Made by a program: the position numbers and the translations under genes. Positions 35,742-45,998 of a stretch of DNA of 64,000 nucleotides are shown piece after piece. Each line of letters opens with the position of its first letter. Position 1 is the first letter of the stretch. The DNA is from Agriotes lineatus (Eukaryota; Arthropoda; Insecta; Coleoptera; Elateridae): positions 62,001-126,000 of the forward strand of contig CALNHX010003531.1 of the NCBI GenBank assembly GCA_940337035.1, read 5' to 3'. Below the pieces are notes generated by a model. It was not told the origin of the DNA, did no database searches, and saw only the letters and a list, made by a program, of their open reading frames with translations.

Positions 35742-36383
35742 AAACCATTGCCTCTATGATTTTTGTTATTGGAATGAAAGAGTTTACTCTGTTAGTCGTT
35801 ATGTGATACGGCATAAATTTGCATTATTTAAAATTAAAACTTCAAAGTAATCTGTCGGGAATTTAAGGGTGGAAATAGGAAAACAACATTTTGCTTAAAC
35901 AGAAAGTAAAAAACGATTAAATAGGCTTACTCTATACTTTATTCGAAAAAGGTAAAGTAAAAATTTAGCGAATTTCATTGTAATTTTATGATTTTAGAAT
36001 CAAGGGGAGTTGCATTTTAACAGAAGCTATTCTTTGAAGTAGATTCTGAGTACCGGAGTTGTTGCTTCATCTCTTGATCACATGGATTTGGTATATTCCA
36101 GCCTGTCTATTATAAAGAAGCAAGGATGTTTCATATCCTCTGATAAAAAACTGTTAATCAAATAGATCATGTACTCGCGGAAGCAAAACTTCAAAATAGA
36201 TTCAAGATGTTAGAAGTTATAGTGGAGCTGATTGTGATAGTGGCCATCTCTTGGTGAGAGCGAAATTCAGCCAAATAATACGAAGATAAAAACAGTAGAT
36301 ACAGAAAGATCGTTAAAATATGCCAGTCATAAGTTATTACAGGAAGACATAGCTAAGGGATATAAAGATGAAATCGGTAAACT
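35742..36383. other. No gene recognised
   Basis: AT-rich spacer between two solo LTRs without notable frames. Confidence 0.4.
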
Positions 36384-36592
36384 ATTGTGTAACGCTAGCT
36401 CCCGTTTCAATTTGATTAATTCAATATTAAATAATATATGCAAATTGAAACGTCGCCGACCTTTAGCGTTATCAAGAACCCGGCGTGTCCCAGGAAGATA
36501 AGATAGCGCAGACCGAAGTTCCGCCCGTGATAACAGCGCGAACAAAGGCGAACCGTGCGCCGTTCCTCCCCACCTAATAGCTTTACAAAGCA

Positions 36593-36600
36593 TATAAAAG
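36593..36600 (+). promoter_or_regulatory. LTR TATA box
   Basis: TATAAAAG lies 205 bp into the LTR. Transcription would be expected to start near 36625, where a pyrimidine-rich ATTTTTCTTCC follows. The position is conserved across the LTR family in the window. Confidence 0.6.
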
Positions 36601-36751
36601 GACTTGCACGGCTCATTTAGAGAGATTACAGATTTTTCTTCCAGCATTCATTCCAGCAAACACCTAGTTCCCGATTATCCCCCCCCCCTCAGTCCTTCAT
36701 TCTGTCCGGTCCAGAAAGTTTATCCGTCGACTCTGCCCGTACCTAGGAAAT

Positions 36752-37102
36752 CCTGATAGCTAGTTCAATTTAGTGGTTCCGCAGGAACGTCTGAAACGCC
36801 AGCTAAATTATCCTGTAAAATTCCTGACAGCTAGTTCAATTCAGTGGTTCTGTGAAGACGTCTGAAACGCCAGCTAATTATCCTGTAAAATTCCTGACAG
36901 CTAGTTCAATTCAGTGGTTCTGTGAAGACGTCTGAAACGCCAGCTAATTATCCTGTAAAATTCCTGACAGCTAGTTCAATTCAGTGGTCCTGTGAAGACG
37001 TCTGAAACGCCAACTAATTACCTTGTAAAATTCCTGACAGCTAGTTCAATTCAGTGGTTCTGTGAAGACGTCTGAAACGCCAGCTAAATTTCCCTGTGAA
37101 AA
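36752..37102 (+). repeat. 70-bp tandem repeat, five copies
   Basis: Units start at 36752, 36823, 36893, 36963 and 37033, each opening CCTGACAGCTAGTTCAATTC (the first unit CCTGATAG). The first unit is 71 bp and the next three are 70 bp. The second and third look identical; the first, fourth and fifth carry a few substitutions. The array lies inside the solo LTR downstream of its TATA box, in the transcribed part. Confidence 0.9.
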
Positions 37103-37529
37103 TCCTGTACCGAAAACCGTTTGTAAATCAGTAATAACTAACGTAATATTTGAATCCCAGCTCCCTTGCATTTTAAATTTGGCGCCTTGCTATTCAAGCA
37201 GAATTAGAAGTTCCAAGCTATCTAATTAGAGTTTACCTGTGTTAATCCCTGAGAATTGCAGCGGACCGCACCGACATCCTCGCCAGAGATTTCACCTGGT
37301 TGCTAACCTCGAAAATCCTGTCGATTTGATAAATAGACTTACAAGCGAAGTCCCGCCGTGCGGCGAATTCCACGGAGTATTTTAACAACAAACTGTAGCT
37401 GCACAAATAGGGCGAGAACTCGCGTTAACAGTTTTAATTTGTTATTTGTTTACAGAAACCAGAATCCGCAGATCGGCGAATTTGACAGACTGCCCGGCGC
37501 GGCGTCGCCATCAGCGCGCAGCTCGACAC

Positions 37530-37732
37530 TAGAGTCCCTGTATATAAAAGAGTTGGGACATGTAGGGTGACCTGTTTTGGATCCACAAACCATGGAGTAC
37601 CTGAGTTTTGTCGATTTTAAATTTTATGCATACTTCTTTCAACTAAAACAAATTAAATATATGGTTACTACATCACATTGTCCTTGATTTGTGGATCCAA
37701 TGACTCAACTCTTAGTACATATAGGAACTCTA
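37530..37732. repeat. Imperfect inverted repeat inside the solo LTR
   Basis: The left arm (37530-37589) contains TAGAGTCCCTGTATATAAAA, AGAGTTGGGACAT and TTGGATCCACAAAC. The right arm (37686-37732) read in reverse contains TTGGATCCACAAATC, AGAGTTGAGTCAT and TAGAGTTCCTATATGTAC. The left arm has a 13-bp extra segment, and about 95 bp separate the arms. Confidence 0.6.
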
Positions 37733-38109
37733 CTCGACACCGAACGAGAGCGCCGACAATCTCCGACGCTTCCGAAGCACAGCGCCTACGACGTCAGCAG
37801 ATACTCCCAGCACGGATGTGACGCTGGTTGCAGCGACCACAGGAACCAGCAACGTTATTTCCTTACACGAATGTCAATGTTGTTCAATATACATATCATT
37901 TATTTAATTACACGAATATTTAATTATGTACTATAGTTATACAAAATAAATTGTTATACAGGATACTCCGTTGGTGTTTGTTTATTTATGGTATATCTGA
38001 GCGAACGATTGAATCTAGCTCCGATTTATGAGCTATCCCGTGGTAAATAAATATTACAACCCTTATAAGCAGGGGCGAATATTACAATTGGACGAGTTAA
38101 GAAACAAAC

Positions 38110-39840
38110 AAGATGGTGTCTAACTATGTGCAGTGGGAAAAATAGAAAAAACTAATCCCTAAAGCAGTAAAAGCAATAGAAAAGTAAAAGTGGAAAGAAG
38201 AACGAGTTGTTGGATGAAGTTTGTAAATGCGCCATAAAAAGGAGAAATGAAGCAAAATAAAAAATTTTGCGAGAAAATGGAAAACCTTACAAGGAAAACT
38301 ACCAGGAAAGAAGAAGACATGCAAAAAGGATGTGTAGGGAAAAGAAGCGAAAACTTGCAAAAGAAAAATTGGAGAGAATTGAAGGGAATTTTAGTAACAA
38401 GAAAGTAATGAGATTTTATAAAGATGTCAAGCAATAGAGGAAGTGCCGTTATAAAACAGCAAAATAATAATAAGAGTACTGCGGAAAATGATATATTGCC
38501 AGAATTAATTAAACAAGGAGGCGAAAAGTTACATAAACTGCTGCACAACTTTATTCTCAGAATTTGGACAGAAAGACCAATGCCAGAGAGATGGAATATA
38601 TCAATTTTGGTACCTGTACATAAAGAAGAAGCGTAATCCTATGGGAACATTATAGAGAGATTACCTTACTGGGCGTTATCTACAATATTTTAGCTAGTTG
38701 TCTAAAAAAACGATTAAAAAACCATGCAGAAAATATAATAGGTGACTCTCAGTACGGTTTTCGGCAGAATAGATCTGTCAGTGATCAAATATTAACATTG
38801 AAGCAAATCCTAGCCAATAGCTATGAACATAATCTGGCTGTCCACACAATTTTCATAGATTTTAAGCAGTCTTATGATACAGTGAGTAGAAAACAGTTAT
38901 GTCAAACCATGATCGACCTAGGAGTATCAATAAAATTAGTGGATTTAACGCAAATGACTATGGATAATACAAAAATCAAATGGGGGTACATGGAGCTGTT
39001 TCGGAGCATTTTATGGTAAACCGAGAGACACATGCAACAATAAATTGTCCACCATAGGTATCTGTGTTTAGCATATGCCAATTATCTAGTGATTATAGCA
39101 AGAACGAAACAAGAACTGGAAGACGTTCTAAGAAGACTAGAAAAAGCAGCAAGAAAAAAACTAGTGATTAACGAAAAAACTATTTACATAGTTATGAGAG
39201 GGGGAAGTGCTGCAATAGCAGAAGATTTAGTGATAAACAGTGCTATGCATGAGAGAAGGTATGATCTTAGAAGAGTGAAATACAGAACCTCGTTATTACA
39301 ATGTAAAATAAAAATGACGAAACATCAGAGATAAAAAAAGATAATAAGGGGCAGCAGGAATGTGGGAGCCTTTCAAGTCATTTTAGAATCCAAGGAAATA
39401 TCATGGAATGCAAAAGTGCAAATATACAAAACCATGGTCAGACCGGTGGTTTTATATGGTTGCAAGATGTGGGTCTTGAACAAGAGTGCAGAAAGTCGAA
39501 TAGAAATATGAAAAAAAAATCTTGAAGAAAATTTATGGAGGAACAAGACTGAATCGTCTATGGAAAATGCAAACCAAACATGAAATAATGGAACTGTATA
39601 ATAAGCCAGGTATTACAGTTGCAGTGAAGTCTTATATAATCCGATGGCTGGGACATGTATCCAGACCATCAGAAAAACCTGCGACAAAGAAGCAATTAGA
39701 AGGTGGAATAACATGAAAGAAAAGGAGACGAAGACCAAAGAACAACATAATGTGCAAAAGGACCTACTGCAGCTGAAAAAAAATTGGTAAGAAAAGGCAT
39801 AGTTTGTATTTGGAGGAATAGAAACCGGGTTTTATATGTA
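38110..39840 (+). pseudogene. Decayed LINE with linker, RT and C-terminal parts
   Basis: From about 38210 the plus strand reads WMKFVNAPstop-type frames around EVCKCAIKRRNEAK, then RRRHAKRMCREKKRKLAKEK, the basic linker between endonuclease and RT. RT blocks follow: NDILPELIKQGGEKLHKLLH with WNISILVPVHK (38490-38620), QYGFRQNRSVSDQI (about 38752), FIDFKQSYDTV (about 38850), a decayed LAYANYLVIIARTK YADD site (39070), and the C-terminal VRPVVLYGCKMWVL, KILKKIYGGTRLNRLW and IIRWLGHVSRPSEKP (39440-39680). Multiple frameshifts and stops are present. The endonuclease is absent, so the copy is 5'-truncated and starts shortly after the solo LTR. The clade is not assigned. Confidence 0.8.
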
Positions 39841-40584
39841 TTCTTAGTTGTCTGTGTATTTCATTAAGTTACTAGTAATTTGATGTAAGGTAATTGCAAA
39901 TTCTTCAGCTGAGCACTAGGGAATGAACTTTATGAACACTGCTGATTGGATTATGGTAACAGGTAATATCGCACCGTGATTTTTTCAATCGGAATGCATC
40001 ATAGATTCCTATTGAACCGTATCCATTTAAACCCTGAAAAGAGTTTAAATGCATAGTTTGTTCATTAGCTAGTCAGTACCATTAATTTGTTGAAATTAAT
40101 AATTCATAACGTGGATTAAATATATCAACAATTAAATAGCCCAGCTACAGTTATTTCTTAAATTTATTGCATTGTCAAATATGTGGAATCTGAGAGATGC
40201 GAGATTATTATTTTCTTTGGAGTGTAAAAGCTAAATCACTGATATATTAAACATTTTCGTTATCGTTGAACTTATAGTAAAAATTGAATTTGAGGGCTGC
40301 ATTGAACAACTACATCTCCCTGTGATAAAAGCTATCACTAAAATTACCAACTCTATCGATAAGTATGTAATCCGAATGAATAAGCTTATCACTAGTATAA
40401 TTAAATGAATTTTTCGGTTTTAGGAAACATGTAAGCCCAGAATTGATAATCGTTTTGCGAATCTTGTGCATGATGCATATTTTAAAACTATAACTTCACA
40501 ATTTTCCTGGATTTGTATATTAAAAAATTTGGTGTTTTCGCCATTTGTTCAGAAAAGCATGGCTGCACCAAATTTTGTTTTATA
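39841..40584. other. No gene recognised
   Basis: AT-rich DNA. The frame at 40466-40699 runs into the MULE terminus and is incidental. Confidence 0.4.
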
Positions 40585-40592
40585 TATTCAAT

Positions 40593-42047
40593 CGGAGCCG
40601 GACATTTGGGCGCGGCTTTTTGGGCGCGAAGACACTTGGGCGCAGGGCCACTTGGGCGCGAGACATTTGGATGCGAAGAAATTAATTAAAGTGTATTAGT
40701 ATTAGCTAGCTTTACTCTTAATAGGTCTTATTTTAAATAACGAAAATTACCTAAAGCACATCCAAGGAGGTGGCGGGTGGCAAAAATTTAGTATAGAAAT
40801 ATTAATTGTCGAAAATTCGAATTTTATTAATACAAGTAGGTTCGACGAAAACAAGTTACAAATTTTAACTTTCCGGTAAATACTAACAAATCGTTTGCGG
40901 AGATTATTACAGTAAAATAATAAGTAACAAAGAATACATGAATAGAGTTTGGGTACAAACAGAGCTATCAATGAACCATCCAACGATTTGGAGGTTCATC
41001 GACAGCCTGAAAACTGTTCAACGAGGAAGATATGTTGCTTATGAACTTGCGGGAAATAAACCAACTCAAATAAAACAAAAATATATCCAGGCTGATAGAA
41101 GAATAAAAAAATTGGTTGAAGATTATAATAATCAATATAATCATGTAGACGGCGCAAACAATAGAAACATTGTAAAATTTTTATGGGGCATTTCGTACAA
41201 TTGCGTGGATGCTTCTTGTTTATATTTTAAAAAAATTAAGAATAATATGTATTATAATGGTAAAAATGGCAAGAAGAAATTTTGATTATTAAAATTATTC
41301 TTTTTATATTATTATTTACTATCATTCTTATTTCTGCTCTTATCTTCAGTTAGTCGGTTCATAACATAACAAAAATAAAAATTGATTACTTTAAAATTTA
41401 ACAGTTTATTGTTAAGTATTATCATTATAAACAAAACTCGATGTCGACTAGTTTCGGTCCAAACAGAACACATATTAGAAACATATTAAACACTTGAAGC
41501 ATCAATCGATTAAGTATGCGCATAGTATTATTCATTTACCAGTACAATAAATGTATTTCTATTTAAAATTATTTTCAACACTTAAGTATATACATATAAT
41601 CTATTTCCATCTTTATTTCAATTCAGAATTATTATTTCATATCTAACATACTGCCTTTTTATGTATTCAAAATTATTTCAAAACTTATCTAATATACTAC
41701 CTTCTTTATTTCGATTCGGATTTATTTCAAAATTTATCTAATATAGGTACCAACACCTTATTTAAAATTAATCTCATAGAGGTTTCAATAAATAATTGGA
41801 TTATTTTTTTAATATTGTTTGATTAATTACATTAACTTCTCAGGATAAATAATGATTTAATAAATATTTGTTCATTTATGCCAAATTTAAATGATTCACA
41901 CTTAATGTGTTCCTAAATCCCAACGTTGACCCTTTCTCGCGCCCAAGTGTCTCGCACTCAAGTGTCTGGCGCCCAAGTGTCCCCGCGCCCAAACGGCCGC
42001 GCCCAGACGGCCGCGCCAAAACGGCCGCTCCCAAATGCCCTAGACCG
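40593..42047 (+). mobile_element. MULE (Mutator-like) DNA transposon, deletion derivative, 8-bp duplication
   Basis: The element is bounded by TATTCAAT on both sides (40585-40592 and 42048-42055), a perfect 8-bp target duplication of Mutator-like size. Both ends begin CGG; the left continues AGCCGGACATTTGGGCGCGG, and the right, in reverse complement, TCTAGGGCATTTGGGAGCGG. Each terminus then carries several tandem copies of a short unit around CACTTGGGCGCGAGA (left 40603-40680, right 41930-42035). The 1.45-kb interior keeps a C-terminal transposase fragment at about 40921-41285. The catalytic domain is gone, so movement would need a transposase from elsewhere. Confidence 0.85.
40938..41285 (+). 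pseudogene. MULE transposase C-terminal fragment
   Basis: The open frame has TELSMNHPTIWRFIDSLKTV followed by RRIKKLVEDYNNQYN and NRNIVKFLWGISYN. This resembles the C-terminus of insect MULE transposases with FLYWCH-type N-termini, where an NHPTIWRFIDALK-like block follows the catalytic core. The N-terminal zinc finger and the D-D-E core are missing. The frame ends in a lysine-rich tail at a stop at 41283-41285. Its position between matching TIRs and its orientation support descent from the element's own transposase. The family call is from memory of the motif and is moderate. Confidence 0.6.
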
Positions 42048-42055
42048 TATTCAAT

Positions 42056-43295
42056 AGATGTATTTTTACAACTTTGGCTTAGTAACCAAGCTCTATGGAA
42101 TTTAGATGGGTCCCGCATTCGTACTTTTTGTGTTTTTAAGCGAGATTACTAGTACTTCTTCGTTAATGGCATCGTTAAAACTGTAACAGTACGTTAAGTT
42201 GGCCCTTCATGTGGTTACTTTAAATTTGAATAATAATAGTTGCTCTATTTTACCGGTTAAATAGCTCAGTAAACATGGAACTCTATTAATAGCACAGTTG
42301 GCAGCTATGTAAGATCACCATTTCCCAAACAAGAAGCTGGTCCGCCCCTGTAGCTAGGCGAAAGTAATTTCAAAATACTCCTTAAAAGAAATCCAAGTTG
42401 CCTACACAAATGTATTGAAACACATATACAATTAAATTAATGCAAGCACAAATAGGATTTACTCCTAGAACGGCTAGTCATTCTTAGATACACAAGTCCA
42501 CTAACAAAAATAGATCTACGGGCCATATAGCTTGGGGCTACTTGCGTGGGCATTATAAATATACATAAACAACATTTCAACAATGGTGAAATCAACGTTG
42601 AGATAATTGTCTTTAAAAATAAAACTGTCAGAATATCGTAAAAGACGGCTCTGCTTTAAAAACGATCCTGCGAAAATTCGGACGCGATTTACGCACATAT
42701 TCGTTTATGAAACACATTATTTCGCGATTGTGATATTTCTCACTGCGAAACGCACACCTTATCGCATTGAACTACAATAATTTATCATGCCGAATACCTT
42801 CCCGTCCTCAAAATCCCACTAGAGTAATCCAAACTTTGAACGGCGTGATGCGTGGAAGCTACCTGGCGCAATGATAGGCGAATTCCGGTTGCTAACAAGC
42901 TACTCAAAGACTGTTAAAGTGGCTTCTCTAAAATTCGGGCTCGATGAGACTCCATTCACATTTGGACGCCAAATTAAATGTACTCTACTTAGAACCACAG
43001 ACATAAGATATAGAGTAACACAGTCACAATATCACAAAAGCACACACGTAACACAATGGTTGCTGCGGAAACATAAAAAGCGCTATCCAACCTCGTAACC
43101 CAAATCCGGAGCAAGTTGAGTATTGTACCTTCAGATGCAAATGTCTAAAGCAACAGCTGCTACACCGCAAGGTAAAATGAGGTTACCAACAAGACATAAC
43201 AAAAAAATGCATATGGCCGTAAACACCACAGGCAAGGGATACTAGTTCCAATTTCAATGGGTGTCTCGTTCTTTAGGTCGTTGTAAAAACCTTGA
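42056..43295. other. No gene recognised
   Basis: Frames at 42516-42698 (minus) and 42871-43098 (plus) show no known features. Confidence 0.4.
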
Positions 43296-43299
43296 CTTT

Positions 43300-44470
43300 T
43301 GGCACAACCCTTGTTTAGACAAATGTATCAAGGTCATCGTAAATAGAATTAAGAACAAAAGTGTCAGAGACCAGTGTTTCCATCGCTGCTGACTGTTGTA
43401 ACCGCAGTAGACTAGGTATGCTACTGATTTCTTTGATTCTGTTGCAAACTTGGGTGGGAAAAGTGGAGGACGTAGTTCTAATAATTCTTCTCGCGCTTGC
43501 CCTGCATTTCTTAAAGGGGATAATATTTTCCACTATGCTGCGTATCGATTCTACTATGGTAGAAATTAGGGTTTAATCGTCCAACTAGTTTTTTAATGTA
43601 AATTTAGAAAGCTTCTGTTACTAAATTTCTAAAGTCAAAGACGTCAGTCTGGCTTTTATCGTCGCTATATGAAAAGTGATGTTCAATGTACGTCGAATAA
43701 TTTCAGTCAGTATTGTTAAGCTTCCCCTTGCTCTTATTGGAAAGTAATCATTGTCGTGTGGATCAGGAATTACTTTCTAAATTGTATGGGTAGCAATGAT
43801 TTATGGCATTTATATACTCACATCTATAGTTGAAAGTTCTTCAGTAAGGCAGCTGAAATGTCTTGGTTGTTTGCTGTTGAGTAAGATTGGGGATTGGGTT
43901 AGCGTTTTCTAAGAATTTCTCAATCGTATTATCCCATGGAAAATTCTGAGATTATGTGGTTGGGAATTGAAAAAGGGAAAGATAACTGTGGAATTATGTA
44001 TCAAAGATGTTCTTTATAGAGTTGCTTGCTATTTAGATAGTATAAGTAGATATTGGATATAGTCAGCCTTTGTAAGGTCAACAGCGTCACTGCTGTTGCC
44101 TCAAGATTTGTGGTTAAGTAGTATCTCTATTTAACGATACTTATTGTCTACATATATATAGCAACACCTCCGCTCCCTTGCTTCTAATTGGCTGTTTCTA
44201 TAAAAGGTTGTATATCTCTGAATTTAGTAATAATAGTTTTTCTTAACATATATTCTTTGATGACATAAAACATTAGGAGTGTTTGGACGTAAGTTGAAGT
44301 AGTTTCGGTAGATGGGCTGTGGGCCCGTTTAAGTTCTACTGTATTATATCAACCATTTTGTTCATCAAAGCTTGGTTCTATGTCTACATCAAATGTGGAG
44401 CGGCACTTTGAGTTTTGGTCACATCTGAATTTAAGTTCTAGATATCTGATGTTGTACTTTATTTGCAATT
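43300..44470 (-). pseudogene. Jockey-type LINE endonuclease relic
   Basis: Read on the minus strand from about 44400, the sequence contains KQGSGGVAIYM (44180), YYLTTNLEATAVTLLTL (44115), LTISNIYLYY (44060) and LSFPFSIPNHIISEFSMG (43960). These follow the Jockey endonuclease order: RGGVAIYV, LNTNLEAVAV, TICNIYLPP, then LP.PFI..GDFNAH..WG. Many stops and frameshifts interrupt it and the GDFN catalytic site is lost. A further 72-codon frame (43315-43533) may be a later endonuclease part. It is an old relic without visible ends. Confidence 0.7.
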
Positions 44471-45031
44471 CGCGCAAATCTATTCATTATAAAGCGTTAC
44501 AAAATATGCTACAATCACAAACTCGAGAAACTGTAAGATAAGCCTGTTTAAAGTGGTAATCAGGCAGGTGATGATGTGCGCTGTAGTAACTTGGAACCTC
44601 ACAAGAACGGAATAGCGGAGGGAAAATATCAAAGATTGCGAAAAGCGGGTAGCCACCGCACATCAGCCTCCGAAACCCGAAAGGGAGGCCATGGGCCCTT
44701 ATGAAGTGCCACGGCCAAGGAATAAGTAAATAAAACGTTGAGCTAAATGGAAATATACACTTCCTATAGTAAAAATTAATGCTTTGATGTCTGTAGTGGT
44801 ATTAAAATGGCGTCGAAAAAAGTTCTTAGTGCCGTTGTGAAAGCTTTTTGCGTCTCATAATAAGGCGTGAACTAAAAACAGTACTTAGATTGACTAATAA
44901 TGGTTGTAAAACGCCTATTCGCGAATTCAAACAGAAAACTTGCTTATTGCAAGCTTTGGACTCTACCCACTGCGTCACCGAGTTGGTCCTTTTATTGTCG
45001 AGAACAAGAGACTGCATCTCCGTGTGACTAG
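44471..45031. other. Flank of the R1 insertion, no gene recognised
   Basis: A GC-richer stretch at 44580-44720 (containing CCTCCGAAACCCGAAAGG) is not identifiable. The last ~95 bp, up to the target site at 45032, happen to be open in the frame of the R1 ORF1 and supply its apparent ATG at 44940. Confidence 0.4.
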
Positions 45032-45041
45032 GGTCTGTATT

Positions 45042-45998
45042 CTCAAGAAGATAGTGCATAAAGTCGCAGAAGTATCCAAGAATAATGGAAGAAAGGAATG
45101 CATATGCATGACAAGCAAACATGTGAACGAAAGGCGAATACGGAAAATACTGGAATATGTCTGCAGAAAAGAGGAAATAACAATCATAATGAGCAAACGT
45201 CAGAGCTGGTCACGCGATATAAGAACTAGAGGAGAAGATGAAAACAACATGATTGAGGCCGGTAAAAAGAAGCACAGAAACGAGGAAACCATTGTTGTGA
45301 AATCAGCTACAGGGGCCACATACGCGGATATTATCAACATGAAGAGTAATGTGGAGGTTGGAAGTGTAACGATAGGCAGGATAAACAAGATAGACGACCA
45401 CTGCGTAGAATTCAAAGTAAAAGGAAAAGAAGAAAAGGACAGGCAGGCTTTCAGAAAAGCACTCACTGAGAAAATGAAGAATATGGCCGACGTGGATCTA
45501 AAACAAAAAATACGGACGGTGATGATACTGGACATAGACGAAACAACAGATAAATCTGACGTACTAACAGTACTTACTAAAGAGCTCAACAGAAATGAGA
45601 GTCTGCACGCCGGAGAGCAACTAAGGCTTGGAGAAAAAGCTAACAAAAATGGAGTAAAGTACGCGTTCCTAAGCATACGGGAAAACGTGGCTAAGCAGCT
45701 GCTCGATAAAAGAGTAATTGGAGAAGGATGGCATAGGTGGAGGGTTAGAGAAGTAATTACTCCAACCAAATGCTACAAATGCCGCAGTGTCGGACACGCA
45801 GCAAGAGACTGCAAATTAAAAGAAGAGGGATGCCATGGTTGCGGAGAAACTGACCACCAAATTAAGGAATGCAGGAACGAAAAACTATGTTATTTATGTA
45901 AAGTTCCTGGGCATAGAGCAGAAACCATGAGGTGCCCCGTTTATAAAGCAATGGTACAGGAGCTGAGGTTGAAGGGTGCGACTCCCAACCTAAAATAA
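45042..45998 (+). CDS. R1-type ORF1 (Gag-like nucleic-acid-binding protein), 5'-truncated
   Basis: This frame encodes the LINE RNA-binding chaperone that coats element RNA. Three zinc knuckles lie at its C-terminus (45771-45935): CYKCRSVGHAARDC, CHGCGETDHQIKEC and CYLCKVPGHRAETMRC, the last with one extra spacing residue. Before them is a basic region and a segment VKSATGATYADIINMKSN typical of R1/Jockey ORF1. The open frame runs back to an ATG at 44940, but the target duplication places the element start at 45042, so the first 34 codons are flanking DNA. A more likely internal start is the Met at 45189. The family is usually over 400 residues; at most ~318 remain here. It stops at 45996-45998, overlapping ORF2 by one base. 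Confidence 0.85.
   Translation, partial: LKKIVHKVAEVSKNNGRKECICMTSKHVNERRIRKILEYVCRKEEITIIMSKRQSWSRDIRTRGEDENNMIEAGKKKHRNEETIVVKSATGATYADIINMKSNVEVGSVTIGRINKIDDHCVEFKVKGKEEKDRQAFRKALTEKMKNMADVDLKQKIRTVMILDIDETTDKSDVLTVLTKELNRNESLHAGEQLRLGEKANKNGVKYAFLSIRENVAKQLLDKRVIGEGWHRWRVREVITPTKCYKCRSVGHAARDCKLKEEGCHGCGETDHQIKECRNEKLCYLCKVPGHRAETMRCPVYKAMVQELRLKGATPNLK

Larger units (their letters stand above)
36388..38086 (+). mobile_element. Solo LTR, 1699 bp, 4-bp duplication ATTG
   Basis: It starts TGTAACGCTAGCTCCCG, close to the start of the 34688-35737 LTR read in its own sense (TGTAACGTTAGCGCC). It ends GAATATTACA, like the family 3' terminus. ATTG flanks both ends (36384-36387 and 38087-38090). 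A TATA box (TATAAAAG, 36593-36600) lies 205 bp from the start. It carries a five-copy 70-bp tandem array and a later inverted repeat. Several small frames, such as 37358-37570, look incidental. Orientation is opposite to the other two solo LTRs. Confidence 0.88.

Noticed and set aside
38159..38548. 129-codon minus-strand frame
   Set aside because: Antisense to the basic linker of the LINE at 38.1-39.8 kb; the Phe/Leu-rich sequence reflects antisense Lys/Glu codons.
45200..45769. 189-codon minus-strand frame
   Set aside because: Antisense to the R1 ORF1; Ser/Leu-rich composition is typical of an antisense shadow.
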